Shown here: piece by piece, positions 1 to 10,425 of the stretch
Layout of the letters: the number at the start of each line of letters is the position of its first letter
How positions within the stretch are numbered: the stretch's first letter is position 1
NCBI GenBank assembly: GCA_001970955.1
Contig: MPUH01000179.1
Location: 1 to 64,000 of the forward strand
DNA length: 64,000 nt
Origin: Stentor coeruleus
Taxonomy: Eukaryota; Ciliophora; Heterotrichea; Heterotrichida; Stentoridae
Reading direction: 5' to 3'
Made by a program: the position numbers and the translations under genes
The notes under the pieces: model-generated
Databases searched by the model: none
What the model saw: only the letters and a program-made list of their open reading frames with translations
What the model was told of the DNA's origin: nothing

Positions 1-2375
1 AAATTTTTATCATCAACTATATCAACTCTTTTTGGTCTAGTTGAATTATTTTCATCACTCTTTTCTGTAAAATTAGAAAGGCTATCAAACTCATCATCAT
101 CATCGTAACCCTTAGCAAAAAAAATATCATTATTCCAAGAACTGATTTTATCAGTATCATTTGACAAATAAAATATCCTAAAGCTAGTTTTTTTAACACT
201 AAGGCTTTTATTCATAGCTTTGACTGTTGTCATAGCATTAGTCATTTTATTATAAAAAGTTATTTCTTTAGGTTCATTATCATGAAAATCATTAAAATTT
301 ATTTCTGGTAAATATTCTTGTATAAAACTTTCTGATACATATTTTTTATTTGCCCCGATTAAACTTGGAAAATATTTACTATGTTCTTGTATATACCCAT
401 TATCATATATAAGAGCATATTCTCTTTTTTTATATCCTAAAGAATCAATAGCTATAATAAAATTAACTGAATTCTTATATCCAATACATTCTATTGATAC
501 TAAACATTCATGAAGAAAATTATCTGAATCAAGTAATGGTAATGGGGCACGATGGAATACAATATGGGAAGTAGCGTTTTTTAAAAACTTTTTCATATAG
601 AGAATATGTGGGTTAGAATAAATTTTTGGAATAAGATACTTGATGTTAAGAGTTTTTATAGATTCTTGACGATAACCAAAGAGGTTGATGAAGTTTTTAT
701 TATGGAAAAGGATTTGGCCTATGTTGGATTTGTTACCAGAAACAACAACGAAACAACGGTCTATTGTGAATTTACTTATACTGTTAGGAACTCTGTGAGC
801 ACTTCTAGCTGCATATAAACTATATCTATTCATAATTCTCTGCCCTTGATTCAAATCACTTAACAAATTAAGTAACAAAGATCCATACATCTGTTTAACC
901 TCCAAAGCACCAGGAAACTTTTTTTTCAGATTTCCATATCCTTCTTTAAGATTTTTTACCATAACCATAATCTCATTTACCTGTTTTTTAATCTGAGCTA
1001 AACCAAGTTTATTTTCTATCACATCCCCAAAAAACTTAAAATAAGTCTCACAAAACTTCCTATCTTGTTTTTTTACATCATCAAAATCTATGAAATATCT
1101 AAAAAAATTATATGTATCTGAGAGTTTTTGACAAGTTGAAATCATGATTTCTTTACATTTGTATATTTGATAATTAGTAAAAATATTAAGTCCTTTATGA
1201 CTTGTATTAAAAATTTTGTTTAAGCCAAGTGTGCAGTTTTCAAGTATATCTGTGCAATAGTATGCTTGGAGAACAGGGATAAGTTTGTTTTTAGAGTATT
1301 TGAAATTTTTGTTTGTTATAGATAAGAGTGAACTAGAAAGAGAACCATCTTTTAGATAACTTCGGATTGATATTTCAAATCTTTCAAAGGATTTATGTTG
1401 AGAGAAAGAGTAGTGGATTATTATTGACTGGCGAAATACTACTATTTGATAAGTAATAAATAAAAGCACTATCTGCATAATAAGCCCAAGTAAAAATGTT
1501 ATACCTGCATTATTAAGACGAAACCCAAGCCAAAAAAACATTGTTATCCCTAAGCAGTCAAGATTAACAAATATTTTGAAAAAATTCAAATAAGGAGAAT
1601 AGTAAGGTAAGTAATATATAAATGCTAATGTTGATGAGGAATACATAATCAGAGCAGCAATCAAATGCGTTTCATAACCTAATAACTGAAGGTTTGTCAT
1701 CATATAGCAATTAATAAAAGCTACTGCTTTACTTAGAATATCAGCTTTAGGATGTATTTTTCCATCTGAAAAAGTTTCATCTGAAGTGTGTCTAATTTCA
1801 TACTCACAAATTTCGTAGAAGAAACTAAACACAACAATTAAAATTAATAAAATAATTGCTAAAGCCCTTCCAGAATCACCAAAGTTCAATATTTCTCCTT
1901 TTATGTTATTTGGATATTCATTTATATACTCAATTTGTTCACTTGAGTATTTATAAAGAATTAATAATAAGATGCTACTTGGAATAAAAAATAAGTCACA
2001 CAAAAAAACTGATATTATTCTACAAGGATACAAAATGAACTTTGGGACATTTTTCTTGAGCAGCTTCAGAAGACAAATAGAAACTATGCCAAAAGTTAAA
2101 GTAGCTATAAGTGATATCTCAAAAACAAGGTATTCTCGAATCAAATTGAGTCTTGCTGCTAAAACATCAGTTGATGGTAGGTTTATTATATTCCAAAAAT
2201 CTAAAAATTTTTCCCAATCCTTTATCGGCAAATTTGGATACCAAAAAAACTGAATGCTTTGTGCGAGGATAATAGTTTCTGAGATAGCATATGTAGATAT
2301 TTTCAAAAATTGGGATCTTGAGGTACAAATTTTCTGGGAAAAAATCAAGAAACACACTGAATATATGAATTCCAT
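1..2375 (-). CDS. TmcB/PAS-type multi-pass membrane protein, copy 1 (3' part outside window)
   Basis: The N-terminal 791 codons of a roughly 1,360-residue family protein; the frame runs off the window edge without a stop. The ATG at 2375 is chosen because the next products start the same way (MEFVYS, MESIYK, MMDLVYE); there is no upstream ATG in frame, only a TTG. Order seen: a short cytosolic start with the FFW..W motif, about six hydrophobic segments (residues 80-315), an all-helical stretch resembling TmcB/TmcC TPR-type repeats (325-520), and a PAS-like fold (about 535-650). It is close to the copy at 4033-8207, about 97-99 percent identical by eye, with one extra Asp codon in an acidic run near position 95. 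The role is unknown; PAS plus membrane segments suggests sensing or signalling, which is inference. Exons 2 and 3 expected from paralogs lie outside the window. Confidence 0.8.
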   Translation of the reverse strand, partial: MEFIYSVCFLIFSQKICTSRSQFLKISTYAISETIILAQSIQFFWYPNLPIKDWEKFLDFWNIINLPSTDVLAARLNLIREYLVFEISLIATLTFGIVSICLLKLLKKNVPKFILYPCRIISVFLCDLFFIPSSILLLILYKYSSEQIEYINEYPNNIKGEILNFGDSGRALAIILLILIVVFSFFYEICEYEIRHTSDETFSDGKIHPKADILSKAVAFINCYMMTNLQLLGYETHLIAALIMYSSSTLAFIYYLPYYSPYLNFFKIFVNLDCLGITMFFWLGFRLNNAGITFLLGLIMQIVLLFITYQIVVFRQSIIIHYSFSQHKSFERFEISIRSYLKDGSLSSSLLSITNKNFKYSKNKLIPVLQAYYCTDILENCTLGLNKIFNTSHKGLNIFTNYQIYKCKEIMISTCQKLSDTYNFFRYFIDFDDVKKQDRKFCETYFKFFGDVIENKLGLAQIKKQVNEIMVMVKNLKEGYGNLKKKFPGALEVKQMYGSLLLNLLSDLNQGQRIMNRYSLYAARSAHRVPNSISKFTIDRCFVVVSGNKSNIGQILFHNKNFINLFGYRQESIKTLNIKYLIPKIYSNPHILYMKKFLKNATSHIVFHRAPLPLLDSDNFLHECLVSIECIGYKNSVNFIIAIDSLGYKKREYALIYDNGYIQEHSKYFPSLIGANKKYVSESFIQEYLPEINFNDFHDNEPKEITFYNKMTNAMTTVKAMNKSLSVKKTSFRIFYLSNDTDKISSWNNDIFFAKGYDDDDEFDSLSNFTEKSDENNSTRPKRVDIVDDKN

Positions 2376-2761
2376 TTGTTTTATAAAACGGCATGCTTTG
2401 AAAAGATGCAATTAGTAAGTTTAGTAATAATTAGAAAGAAGTTGAATTTTATGTCAATGAAAACCCATTTTTGCATTTGCAAATCAATTTATTTGTTTAG
2501 ATTTAATGTTTTTAGTATAAATTCTTAAAAAAATGATTTTATATATTTAATACTTTAATTAAGAACACAAATATCATTCAATCTTAATCAAAAGTACACT
2601 CAAATCACTGATAACAACATTTAATTTTTTCAACCTTCACAGCCATTTCTTAATAGCCCAGTCTTCATTTCTTAAATGAAAAATTTAATTTTTCGCCAAA
2701 ACTCATCCAAATCAACTTTTTACTTTCTAAAATTATCGCTTTCTTTTCCTAATAAAAAAAA
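2376..2761. promoter_or_regulatory. Divergent intergenic region, copy 1
   Basis: This stretch lies between the starts of copy 1 of the membrane gene and the dead FYVE copy. It matches 8208-8593, with more substitutions than the coding DNA. The half next to the FYVE copy is A/C-rich and poor in G, as in other 5' flanks here. No clear TATA or other element stands out. Confidence 0.5.
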
Positions 2762-3127
2762 ATGATCAGTTCTTATCAAGACGATGAATTTCATATAGAC
2801 GAATTTTCAGCTTAATGAACCAAAAATTATGAACTCCCCGAGCCTGACATAAAATTCCCATTATCTTCAAGCCGTAAATTTTATGAAAACGACACTTCAT
2901 GCACAGTCTGTGGTCAAGATTTCAATAAAATCGGTATCTCCATATCTAAAAAAGATCACTGACTTTTTTACTATAGATAAATCTGTATAAATTGCCTAAA
3001 TTCCTATTATTATCACTCAGAAACCTTCAGACTAGAAAAAATGTGTAAAATCTGTCAGAATAAACTAAGTACAATGACTGAAGAATTTTCTGATGAAATT
3101 CGACAACTTCGTCTTGAAAGAATCTAA
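2762..3127 (+). pseudogene. Truncated, decayed copy of the FYVE/coiled-coil gene
   Basis: This aligns base for base with 8594-8959, the first 122 codons of the intact FYVE gene. It has in-frame stops at codons 18 and 19 and more inside the zinc finger: the conserved Arg of the HCRxC core is a TGA, and the Cys two residues on has become a Tyr context. The coiled-coil half is absent; similarity ends at about 3127, where a fragment of another gene follows in the opposite direction. A 15-nt intron could not rescue it, because no GTA(N6)A(N2)TAG match removes the stops. It is a dead duplicate of a host gene. Confidence 0.9.
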
Positions 3128-3141
3128 ATAGGATTTCTTTC

Positions 3142-3158
3142 GGAGGACAGTGTCCTCC
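3142..3158. repeat. GC-rich perfect inverted repeat at a duplication junction
   Basis: GGAGGACA, one G, then TGTCCTCC: an 8-bp perfect inverted repeat with a 1-nt centre in otherwise AT-rich DNA. It sits just where the FYVE pseudogene ends and the membrane-protein fragment begins. It may be a recombination scar or hairpin; function unknown. Confidence 0.6.
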
Positions 3159-3164
3159 AAATCT

Positions 3165-3706
3165 TAATTCTAAACATAAAAGTAACACTTAGTGATAATA
3201 TATACATAACTTTTCCATAATCTCCAAAGTTTAATATTTCGCCTTTTAGGCTACTAGGATATTCATCTATATATTCAATTTTTTTACCCGAGTACTTGTA
3301 TAGGATAAATAACAAGATACTGTTTGGGATAAAAAAAAACACATAAAAATACTAAAATAATTCGACAAGCATACAAGATGAGTCTTGGAATATTTTTATA
3401 AAAGTATTTAAGAAAACATATGCATATAACTCCAAGTGTTAAGGCAACTATAAGTGAGATCTCAAAAATAAGGTATTCGTTTAACAGATTTAGCCTAGCT
3501 GCTAAAACATCAGTTGATGGCAAATTTATAGAATTCCTAAAACATGAAAACTTTCCCAGTTGTTTATCGGCAAATTCGGATTTCAAAAAAATTGAATGGT
3601 CTGTTCAAGGATAATAGTCTTTGAGATTATATATGCAATTATTTTCAAACACTGAGATTTAAAAGTACATACTTTCTAGGAAAAATACAGAGTATAAAAA
3701 TTCCAT
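3165..3706 (-). pseudogene. Fragment of a TmcB/PAS family gene (N-terminal part)
   Basis: Read on the minus strand from an ATG at 3706, this resembles the first 180 or so codons of the gene at 4033-8207: MEFLYSV start, then the LPSTDVLAARLNLLNEYLIF-like stretch and two hydrophobic segments. It is broken: there is a stop soon after the start, frames change more than once (one change in a run of A at about 3332-3340), and nothing downstream of the second or third membrane segment remains. It is more diverged from copies 1 and 2 than they are from each other, so it comes from an older duplication. With the FYVE remnant it marks a rearranged junction. Confidence 0.8.
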
Positions 3707-4032
3707 TTTTTTATGATATGATGCTTTGATAATATTTGACTGAGAGAATGACTGTGAGTTTATACTAATTTCTGATTTGATCAGGGATAATAAGTTTAAG
3801 AATTTTTTTTTTACATAGAGATATAGATAATTAGCATAAGATATTCTTTAAAAAAATCAACTTTGGAAAGATAAAAAAAATAATTAAAAACAGATTAAGC
3901 TATAACATTGTGTTATGAGCTACTTCATAATTTAAATATCTTATAAATATTATAAAAATATCATTTCTATTAAGCTATACATAATACTTCCTTTTATTTT
4001 ACCTAGAATATACAAAACATATTTATCAACTT
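3707..4032. other. Intergenic, no gene seen
   Basis: AT-rich DNA between the dead fragment and the 3' end of the second membrane-protein gene. The first 30 or so bases still resemble the 5' flank of the family genes (a TGATGCTTTGA-like stretch). Nothing else recognised. Confidence 0.5.
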
Positions 4033-7000
4033 TTATGAACTATTTACTAAAGTTAGGCTCTTAGTATCTTCTTTTTGCTTATAATTTTCACTTGAAGGTA
4101 AAATAACTAATAGCTTCGTCAATTTCTTTAAAATAGTAATCTCTTTTGCTATTAATGGATAATAAAACATAAAAAAACAAGCAATAAGTGAAGTTAGGCA
4201 TAAAACTGTAAAAAAAATCATATTATTCATCCACTCTTCAATAAACATTTTTGAATCCGAATCAGAAAGCATTGAAAGTATATTTGTAATATTGCTAAAC
4301 TCAGCTATTTCATTTAAATAATCTATGATACTTATAAGCGTTTCCCTAGATCTATTAAATATCATAAAAAGCGATTCTTGAATACAAAAGTTAACACCTC
4401 TATAGCTTCCCATTGATAAAAAAGTACTAACACCAGAAATCTTTTCTATTATCATACTTTTAAGTTTTTCTGACATAAGGATTTTAGATTCAGGATTTTT
4501 TATGGCATTAGAAGACTCTTTAAGTGAGTTTATTAAATCAATAACTTCTCTTGCAGCTGGTTTCATACTTTGAAAAAAAGGATATGTTTGATAAATGCTT
4601 AAACCATAAAAACTCGCTTCATTTTCTAGTGTGAATATAGAAATTTGAGTCATTTGAATTCTTCTCAATGCTAATCCTGATACCATCTGTGGGCGAATTT
4701 CTAATAATTTGCATATCACATCATAATAAACTAGAACCAAAATAATATAAAATCCTATAGCAAATAAAAATATCAATGAAAATCTTATCAAATACCAAAG
4801 TGAATGTTTGAATTTCAATATTTCATCTTTTTTTAAAGTGCTGTTGTCTATTTCAGAATCTGGTATTTCGTAAATGCCATGATATTGGCTTAATCTTTCT
4901 GCTATAAGCTGACGAATCTGCAAAAACCCTTTCCGCATCCTTTTATTCAAAAATTGCCACAATGAATTTAAATGTTTGTCTATAGTTATAAGGTATAAAG
5001 CTAAAATACATATTGAGATACCAACAATACCTACACCTCCAAGAAGCAAAAAGATTTTTTGATTACTTAATTTTTTAACTCTATCAAGTTCACAATCAAT
5101 TAGATCATCTATTGCTTTTAATGTATATTTTAAGGAGTTTCCTAAGCAATTAAAAAATATCATAAACATTTCCCTGCTGTAATTTTCTTTATTTTTAAGC
5201 TTTGTAGTCATGCTTTCGCTCTAAATAAAAATTACATTCTCAATTATTAATTCGATAACTTCGTATAAATTTTCATATTTCATTACTGGGGATTTTTCTA
5301 ATACCCAATAAGGTACGATAGGTTCTTTTATTATTTTTGAACTTGGGCAGTAACTCCACGAATTGTAATCTTTAAGTAATTTATCTTGATAATATTTCAT
5401 TTCAATTAAAACTTCTTGAGCATTTTCATTTGTATAAATTAAAGAAATATTAGCTACATTTTCAGCATGTAAGCATCGAAGGACTAGAGCTAATTGAGTC
5501 ATATAAAATGCTTGATTGTTTAGATGATTTAAAGCTGTTAATGAGTTTGAATGTGAAATCTCTTCGGATATATAAAAAATAATTCCTATACTAGCAGCAA
5601 TCAGCACAATTATCTATATAAATATTACCAATAATAACAATATGCACCTGGCAAATTTAAGAACAAGTATTGATTTCTTAAACGATTTGATCTCTTTAAC
5701 AGTCATAACAATAGATAGTTGGCAAATTGAAGAACTTGATTTGATTTCTTAAACGATTTGATCTCTTTAACAGTCATAAATAAAGAAGTTGATAAAGTGT
5801 CTTGATTTGATTTATTAATTGGTGTTTGATTATCCAAATTTTTATCATCAACTATATCAACTCTTTTTGGTCTAGTTGAATTATTTTCATCACTCTTTTC
5901 TGTAAAATTAGAAAGGCTATCAAACTCATCATCATCGTAACCCTTAGCAAAAAAAATATCATTATTCCAAGAACTGATTTTATCAGTATCATTTGACAAA
6001 TAAAATATCCTAAAGCTAGTTTTTTTAACACCTAGGCTTTTATTCATAGCTTTGACTGTTGTCATAGCATTAGTCATTTTATTATAAAAAGTTATTTCTT
6101 TAGGTTCATTATCATGAAAATCATTAAAATTTATTTCTGGTAAATATTCTTGTATAAAACTTTCTGATACATATTTTTTATTTGCCCCGATTAAACTTGG
6201 AAAATATTTACTATGTTCTTGTATATACCCATTATCATATATAAGAGCATATTCTCTTTTTTTATATCCTAAAGAATCAATTGCTATAATAAAATTAACT
6301 GAATTCTTATATCCAATACATTCTATTGATACTAAACATTCATGGAGAAAATTATCTGAATCAAGTAATGGTAATGGGGCACGATGGAATACAATATGGG
6401 AAGTAGCGTTTTTTAAAAACTTTTTCATGTAGAGAATATGTGGGTTAGAATAAATTTTTGGAATAAGATACTTGATGTTAAGAGTTTTTATAGATTCTTG
6501 AGGATAACCAAAGAGATTGATGAAGTTTTTATTATGGAAAAGGATTTGGCCTATGTTGGATTTGTTACCAGAAACAACAACGAAACAACGGTCTATTGTG
6601 AATTTACTTATACTGTTAGGAACTCTATGAGAACTTCTAGCTGCATATAAACTATATCTATTCATAATTCTCTGCCCTTGATTCAAATCACTTAACAAAT
6701 TAAGTAACAAAGATCCATACATCTGTTTAACCTCCAAAGCACCAGGAAACCTTTTTTTCAGGTCTTCATATCCTTCTTTAAGATTTTCTACCATGATCAT
6801 AATCTCATTTACCTGTTTTTTAATCTGAGCTAAACCAAGCTTATTTTCTATCACAGCCCCAAAAAACTTAAAATAAGCCTCACAAAATTTCCTATCTTGT
6901 TTTTTTACATCATCAAAATCTATGAAATATCTAAAAAAATTATATGTATCTGAGAGTTTTTGACAAGTTGAAATCATGATTTCTTTACATTTGTATATTT

Positions 7001-8207
7001 GATAATTAGTAAAAATATTAAGTCCTTTATGACTTGTATTAAAAATTTTGTTTAAGCCAAGTGTGCAGTTTTCAAGTGTATCTGTACAATAATATGCTTG
7101 GAGAACAGGGATAAGTTTGTTTTTAGAGTATTTGAAATTTTTGTTTGTTATAGATAAGAGTGAACTAGAAAGAGAACCATCTTTTAGATAACTTCGGATT
7201 GATATCTCAAATCCTTCAAAGGATTTGTATTGAGAGAAAGAGTAATGGATTATTCTTGACTGGCGAAATACTATTATTTGATAAGCAATAAATAAAAGCA
7301 CTATCTGCATAATAAGCCCAAGTAAAAATGTTATACCTGCATTATTAAGGCGAAACCCAAACCAAAAAAACACTATTATTCCTAGGCAATCAAGATTAGC
7401 AAAAATTTTGAAAAAATTCAAGTAAGGAGAATAGTAAGGCAAGTAATATATAAATGCTAATGTTGATGAGGAATACATAATCAGAACAGCAATCAAATAC
7501 GTTTCATAATCTAATAACTGAAGGTTTGTCATCATATAGCAATTAATAAAAGCTACTGTTTTACTTAGGACATCAGCTTTAGGATGTATTTTTCCATCTG
7601 AAAAAGCTTCATCTGAAGTGTGTCTAATTTCATACTCGCAAGTTTCATAGAAGAAACTAAACACAACAATTAAAATTAATAAAATAATTGCCAAAGCTCT
7701 TCCAGAATCGCCAAAGTTCAATATTTCTCCTTTTATGTTATTTGGATATTCATTTATATACTCAATTTGTTCACTTGAGTATTTATAAAGAATTAATAAT
7801 AAGATGCTACTTGGAATAAAAAATAAGTCACACAAAAAAACTGATATTATTCTACAAGGATACAAAATGAACTTTGGGACATTTTTCTTTAGCAGCTTTA
7901 GAAGACAAATAGAAACTATGCCAAAAGTTAAAGTAGCTATAAGTGATATCTCAAAAATAAGGTATTCTCGAACCAGATTGAATCTTGCTGCTAAAACATC
8001 AGTTGATGGTAGGTTTATTATATTCCAAAAATCTAAAAATTTTTCCCAATCCTTTATAGGCAAACTTGGATACCAAAAAAACTGAATGCTTTGTGCGAGG
8101 ATAATAGTTTCTGAGAGAGCATATGCAGATATTTTCAAAAACTGAGATCTTGAGGTACAAATTTTCTGGGAAAAAATCAAGAAACACACTGAATATACGA
8201 ATTCCAT
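4033..8207 (-). CDS. TmcB/PAS-type multi-pass membrane protein, copy 2 (frame interrupted by a tandem duplication)
   Basis: Three exons on the minus strand: 8207-5629, 5613-5236, 5220-4033, split by 15-nt introns at the same positions as in the paralogs. Exon 2 is 378 nt, exactly as at 27988-28365 and 41221-41598. Parts: about six membrane segments, helical repeats with RFPGALEVKQMYGSLLLN near residue 480, a PAS-like domain, an acidic/charged linker, then about four C-terminal membrane segments. Exon 1 carries a 71-nt imperfect tandem duplication (5636-5706 and 5707-5777) just before intron 1. It shifts the frame, so the first copy ends in NYLLL and a stop after about 834 residues; without it the product would be about 1,357 residues. 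It is either a truncated gene, a recent pseudogene or an assembly chimera of two paralogs. Start at 8207, because the extension to 8243 begins with TTG. Confidence 0.8.
5221..5235 (-). other. 15-nt intron (gtaatttttatttag)
   Basis: Removal joins IEN to SES in frame. The paralogs are split at the same place. Confidence 0.9.
5614..5628 (-). other. 15-nt intron (gtaatatttatatag)
   Basis: Removal joins the helix ending in ILLLL to IIVLIAA. It matches intron 1 of the paralogs at 27973 and 41206. Confidence 0.85.
5636..5777 (-). repeat. 71-nt imperfect tandem duplication inside a coding exon
   Basis: Two adjacent 71-nt units, both starting ATGACTGTTAAAGAGATC on the minus strand, roughly 85 percent alike. 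The first encodes MTVKEIKSFKKSNQVLQFA, the second MTVKEIKSFKKSILVLKFA, each resembling the single site in paralogs. 71 is not a multiple of 3, so the frame is lost. Confidence 0.9.
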
Positions 8208-8959
8208 TTGTTTTATAAAACAGCATGCTTTGAAAAGATGCAATTAGTAAGTTTAGTAATAATTAGAAAGAAGTTGAATTTTATGTCAATGAAAACCCAT
8301 TAATTCATTTGTAAATCAATTAATTTGTTTAGATTTAATATTTTTAGTATGATTTCTTAAACAATGATTTTATATATTTCTATACTTTTATTAAGAACAC
8401 AAATATCATTCAATCTTAATCAAAAGTACACTCAAATCACTGATTACAACATTTAATTTTTTCAATCTTCACAGCCATTTCTTAATAGCCCAGTCTTCAT
8501 TTCTTAAGTAAAAAATTAATTTTTTTGCCAAAACTCATCCAAATCAACTTTTTTCTTTCTAAAATTCTCGCTTTCTTTTCCTAATAAAAAAAAATGACCA
8601 GTTCTTTTCAAGACGATGATTTTTATATAGACGAATTTTCAGCTCAAAGAACAAAAAATTATGAACTTCCCGAGCCTGACATAAAATTCCCATTATCTCC
8701 AAGCCGTAAATCTTATGAAAATGACACTTCATGCATAGCCTGCGGTCGAGATTTCAATAAAATCGGTATCTCCATATCTAAAAAAGACCATTGTCGTTTT
8801 TGCTATAGAGGAATCTGTATAAATTGCCTAAATTCCTACTATTATCACTCAGAAACCTTAAAACTAGAAAAAATGTGTAAAATCTGTCAGAATAAACTAA
8901 GCACAATGACTGAAGAATTTTCTGATGAAATTCGGCAACTTCGTCTTGAAAGGATCCAA
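5836..8959. repeat. Duplicated block, copy 2 (partner 1-3127)
   Basis: Partner of the block at 1-3127. Here both the divergent promoter and the FYVE gene are intact, and the FYVE gene continues beyond the breakpoint with its coiled coil, so this copy looks like the parental arrangement. Confidence 0.85.
8208..8593. promoter_or_regulatory. Divergent promoter region, membrane gene and FYVE gene
   Basis: 386 nt between two divergent starts. The half next to the FYVE gene is A/C-rich and poor in G. AT runs occur (aaaaaaaaatg at the FYVE start), but no distinct TATA box can be told apart from background. Confidence 0.5.
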
Positions 8960-9805
8960 ATACGACAAGAAATCGAATTAGCTCTTAAACAAAAAGAAAG
9001 AATATCAAAAGAAAGACAAATCTCAGAAAACAAACTTACTAGCATAAAAGAAGACATGTCATTAAGCCTAAATGAAAAAGAAAATATCATAAAAGACTTA
9101 AAAAACAAACAAAAAACCCTACAGGAACAAGAAAATGAATATAAAAAAGCTATGGATAACTCAATTTTTGAATTAAATCTTATGAGTTCAAGGTACAGTT
9201 CATTAAAAACCCAATTTGATGAAATCAAAAAGAAAGGGGAAAAAGATTTTTTCCTTTTAATGAAAACTAAAGATGAACTTAGTCAAATACATTCTAAGAA
9301 AAAAGCTTTGATTAGTGAGAAAAGTAATGAGAATATAAAAGAAAATCAAGAGATGATGAAAATTGAAATGATTAAGGATGAGATTGGGGAATATGAAGAA
9401 AGTTTGGAGGAGAAAATAAGTAAAATAAAACAAATTGAAGAGATTATACAAGAAAGTGAAGAGATAATAAAGGTTAATGATAAGAAAATATCCCAAATGC
9501 AAGAAAGTTTATATGAGAGGAGATATACTTTTAGTGATTATAAGATGAGTTTAGAAGAAGAAAAAAGATTAGAAGAATTGAGAGAGGAACTTAGGGTTGC
9601 TGTGGAGTATATAGGGACTTTAAAAGAAAGATATAGACAATTGAGTAATTCTGATAGGAAGTCACAGTTAACTAATAAGGAAAGTAGTCATTATGAAGTC
9701 AATCAAGAATTGTTGGAATCAAAAAAACAAGATAAAAATGAAGGGAATGATGAGAGAAAGGAAAAAGAAGGGAATTTATTGTGTAGAAAATGTTTAGTAA
9801 TTTAA
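8594..9805 (+). CDS. FYVE-type zinc finger, long coiled coil and C-terminal CaaX box
   Basis: 403 residues. Eight cysteines at 47/50, 67/70, 75/78 and 95/98 form four CxxC pairs; the core DHCRFCYRGIC corresponds to the HCRxCG part of FYVE domains, though the basic patch is KKDHC rather than RRHHC, so phosphoinositide binding is likely but not proven. Residues 104-360 are a Glu/Lys/Gln-rich heptad coiled coil. The last four residues are CLVI, a CaaX box whose final Ile favours geranylgeranylation in known systems. FYVE plus prenyl tail would give two membrane anchors with a rod between, as in endosomal tethers; that is inference. The gene is intact and divergent from the membrane-protein gene upstream; a dead partial copy lies at 2762. 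Confidence 0.85.
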   Translation: MTSSFQDDDFYIDEFSAQRTKNYELPEPDIKFPLSPSRKSYENDTSCIACGRDFNKIGISISKKDHCRFCYRGICINCLNSYYYHSETLKLEKMCKICQNKLSTMTEEFSDEIRQLRLERIQIRQEIELALKQKERISKERQISENKLTSIKEDMSLSLNEKENIIKDLKNKQKTLQEQENEYKKAMDNSIFELNLMSSRYSSLKTQFDEIKKKGEKDFFLLMKTKDELSQIHSKKKALISEKSNENIKENQEMMKIEMIKDEIGEYEESLEEKISKIKQIEEIIQESEEIIKVNDKKISQMQESLYERRYTFSDYKMSLEEEKRLEELREELRVAVEYIGTLKERYRQLSNSDRKSQLTNKESSHYEVNQELLESKKQDKNEGNDERKEKEGNLLCRKCLVI

Positions 9806-10425
9806 TGTAAGAAATGTAGTAATTAAACTTTTGAGTATTAAATATAAAAGAAAGGTGAAGAAATTTAAATAAGTAATTTTATGATTAAATATAAGTATTT
9901 TTTTGTGGAGTATTAAACTCTTAGTTGTTGCTGGTTTTAGTAAATTAGATAAAAATACTTTTTACTCCTTTAAAATTCCTTATAACAAACAATTTATTAT
10001 TATTAATTCTATTATTTTATATTTAATAATCTAAAATCTTTCAGCTATTCACTTTTAAAATAATACCGGTTTTTTTATTCATAGTAACATCAGATTTTTA
10101 TACAATTCAAACCTATCCTAAGAACCTATTTTTTAGTTAAATACAATTGATAGCCCCAACTTCATCTGATAATAGATTTCATTACAAATTCCAACTTACA
10201 GACTTAGTAAGAGGAAAACTATAAAATCTACATTAAGATTAATAAAACAATAAACTATATCCAAAGCATCATATCTATAAAATCAGTAAATATTCGAAAA
10301 CAATAAATCTTAAAAACAAAAAATTCCTAAAATTCAACCCTTAACACCCATTAATACATAAAGTCATACCTTAAAAATCTCATCATCCTGAAAACTTCAT
10401 CTCAAAAGCAAATAATTATTATATT
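9806..10425. other. Convergent intergenic region
   Basis: It lies between two gene 3' ends. The left part is G/T-rich and C-poor, the right part C/A-rich and G-poor; read on each gene's own strand both 3' flanks are G/T-rich. No RNA gene or ORF recognised. Confidence 0.5.

Larger units (their letters stand above)
1..3127. repeat. Duplicated block, copy 1 (partner 5836-8959)
   Basis: Sequence 1-3127 matches 5836-8959 at a nearly constant offset (5835, then 5832 after a 3-nt difference). The block holds the 5' part of the TmcB/PAS gene, its divergent promoter and the start of the FYVE gene. Coding parts of the membrane gene are far more alike than the FYVE part and the intergenic DNA (10 changes in the first 120 nt of FYVE by count). 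Homology ends abruptly at about 3127. Confidence 0.9.

Noticed and set aside
606-818. Plus-strand ORFs at 606-818 and 6438-6650, 1972-2253 and 7804-8085
   Set aside because: They lie antisense to the family genes; their matching in both copies comes from the duplicated block, not from coding constraint of their own.
2167-2394. Minus ORFs at 2167-2394 and 7999-8226 (MPFYKTNG, MLFYKTNG)
   Set aside because: Other-frame readings of the first exon of copies 1 and 2; the frame starting MEFVYS agrees with paralogs.
5703-5777. A single 15- or 16-nt intron repairing the 71-nt duplication
   Set aside because: Neither length restores the frame, and no GTA-N6-A-N2-TAG match lies in the first unit.
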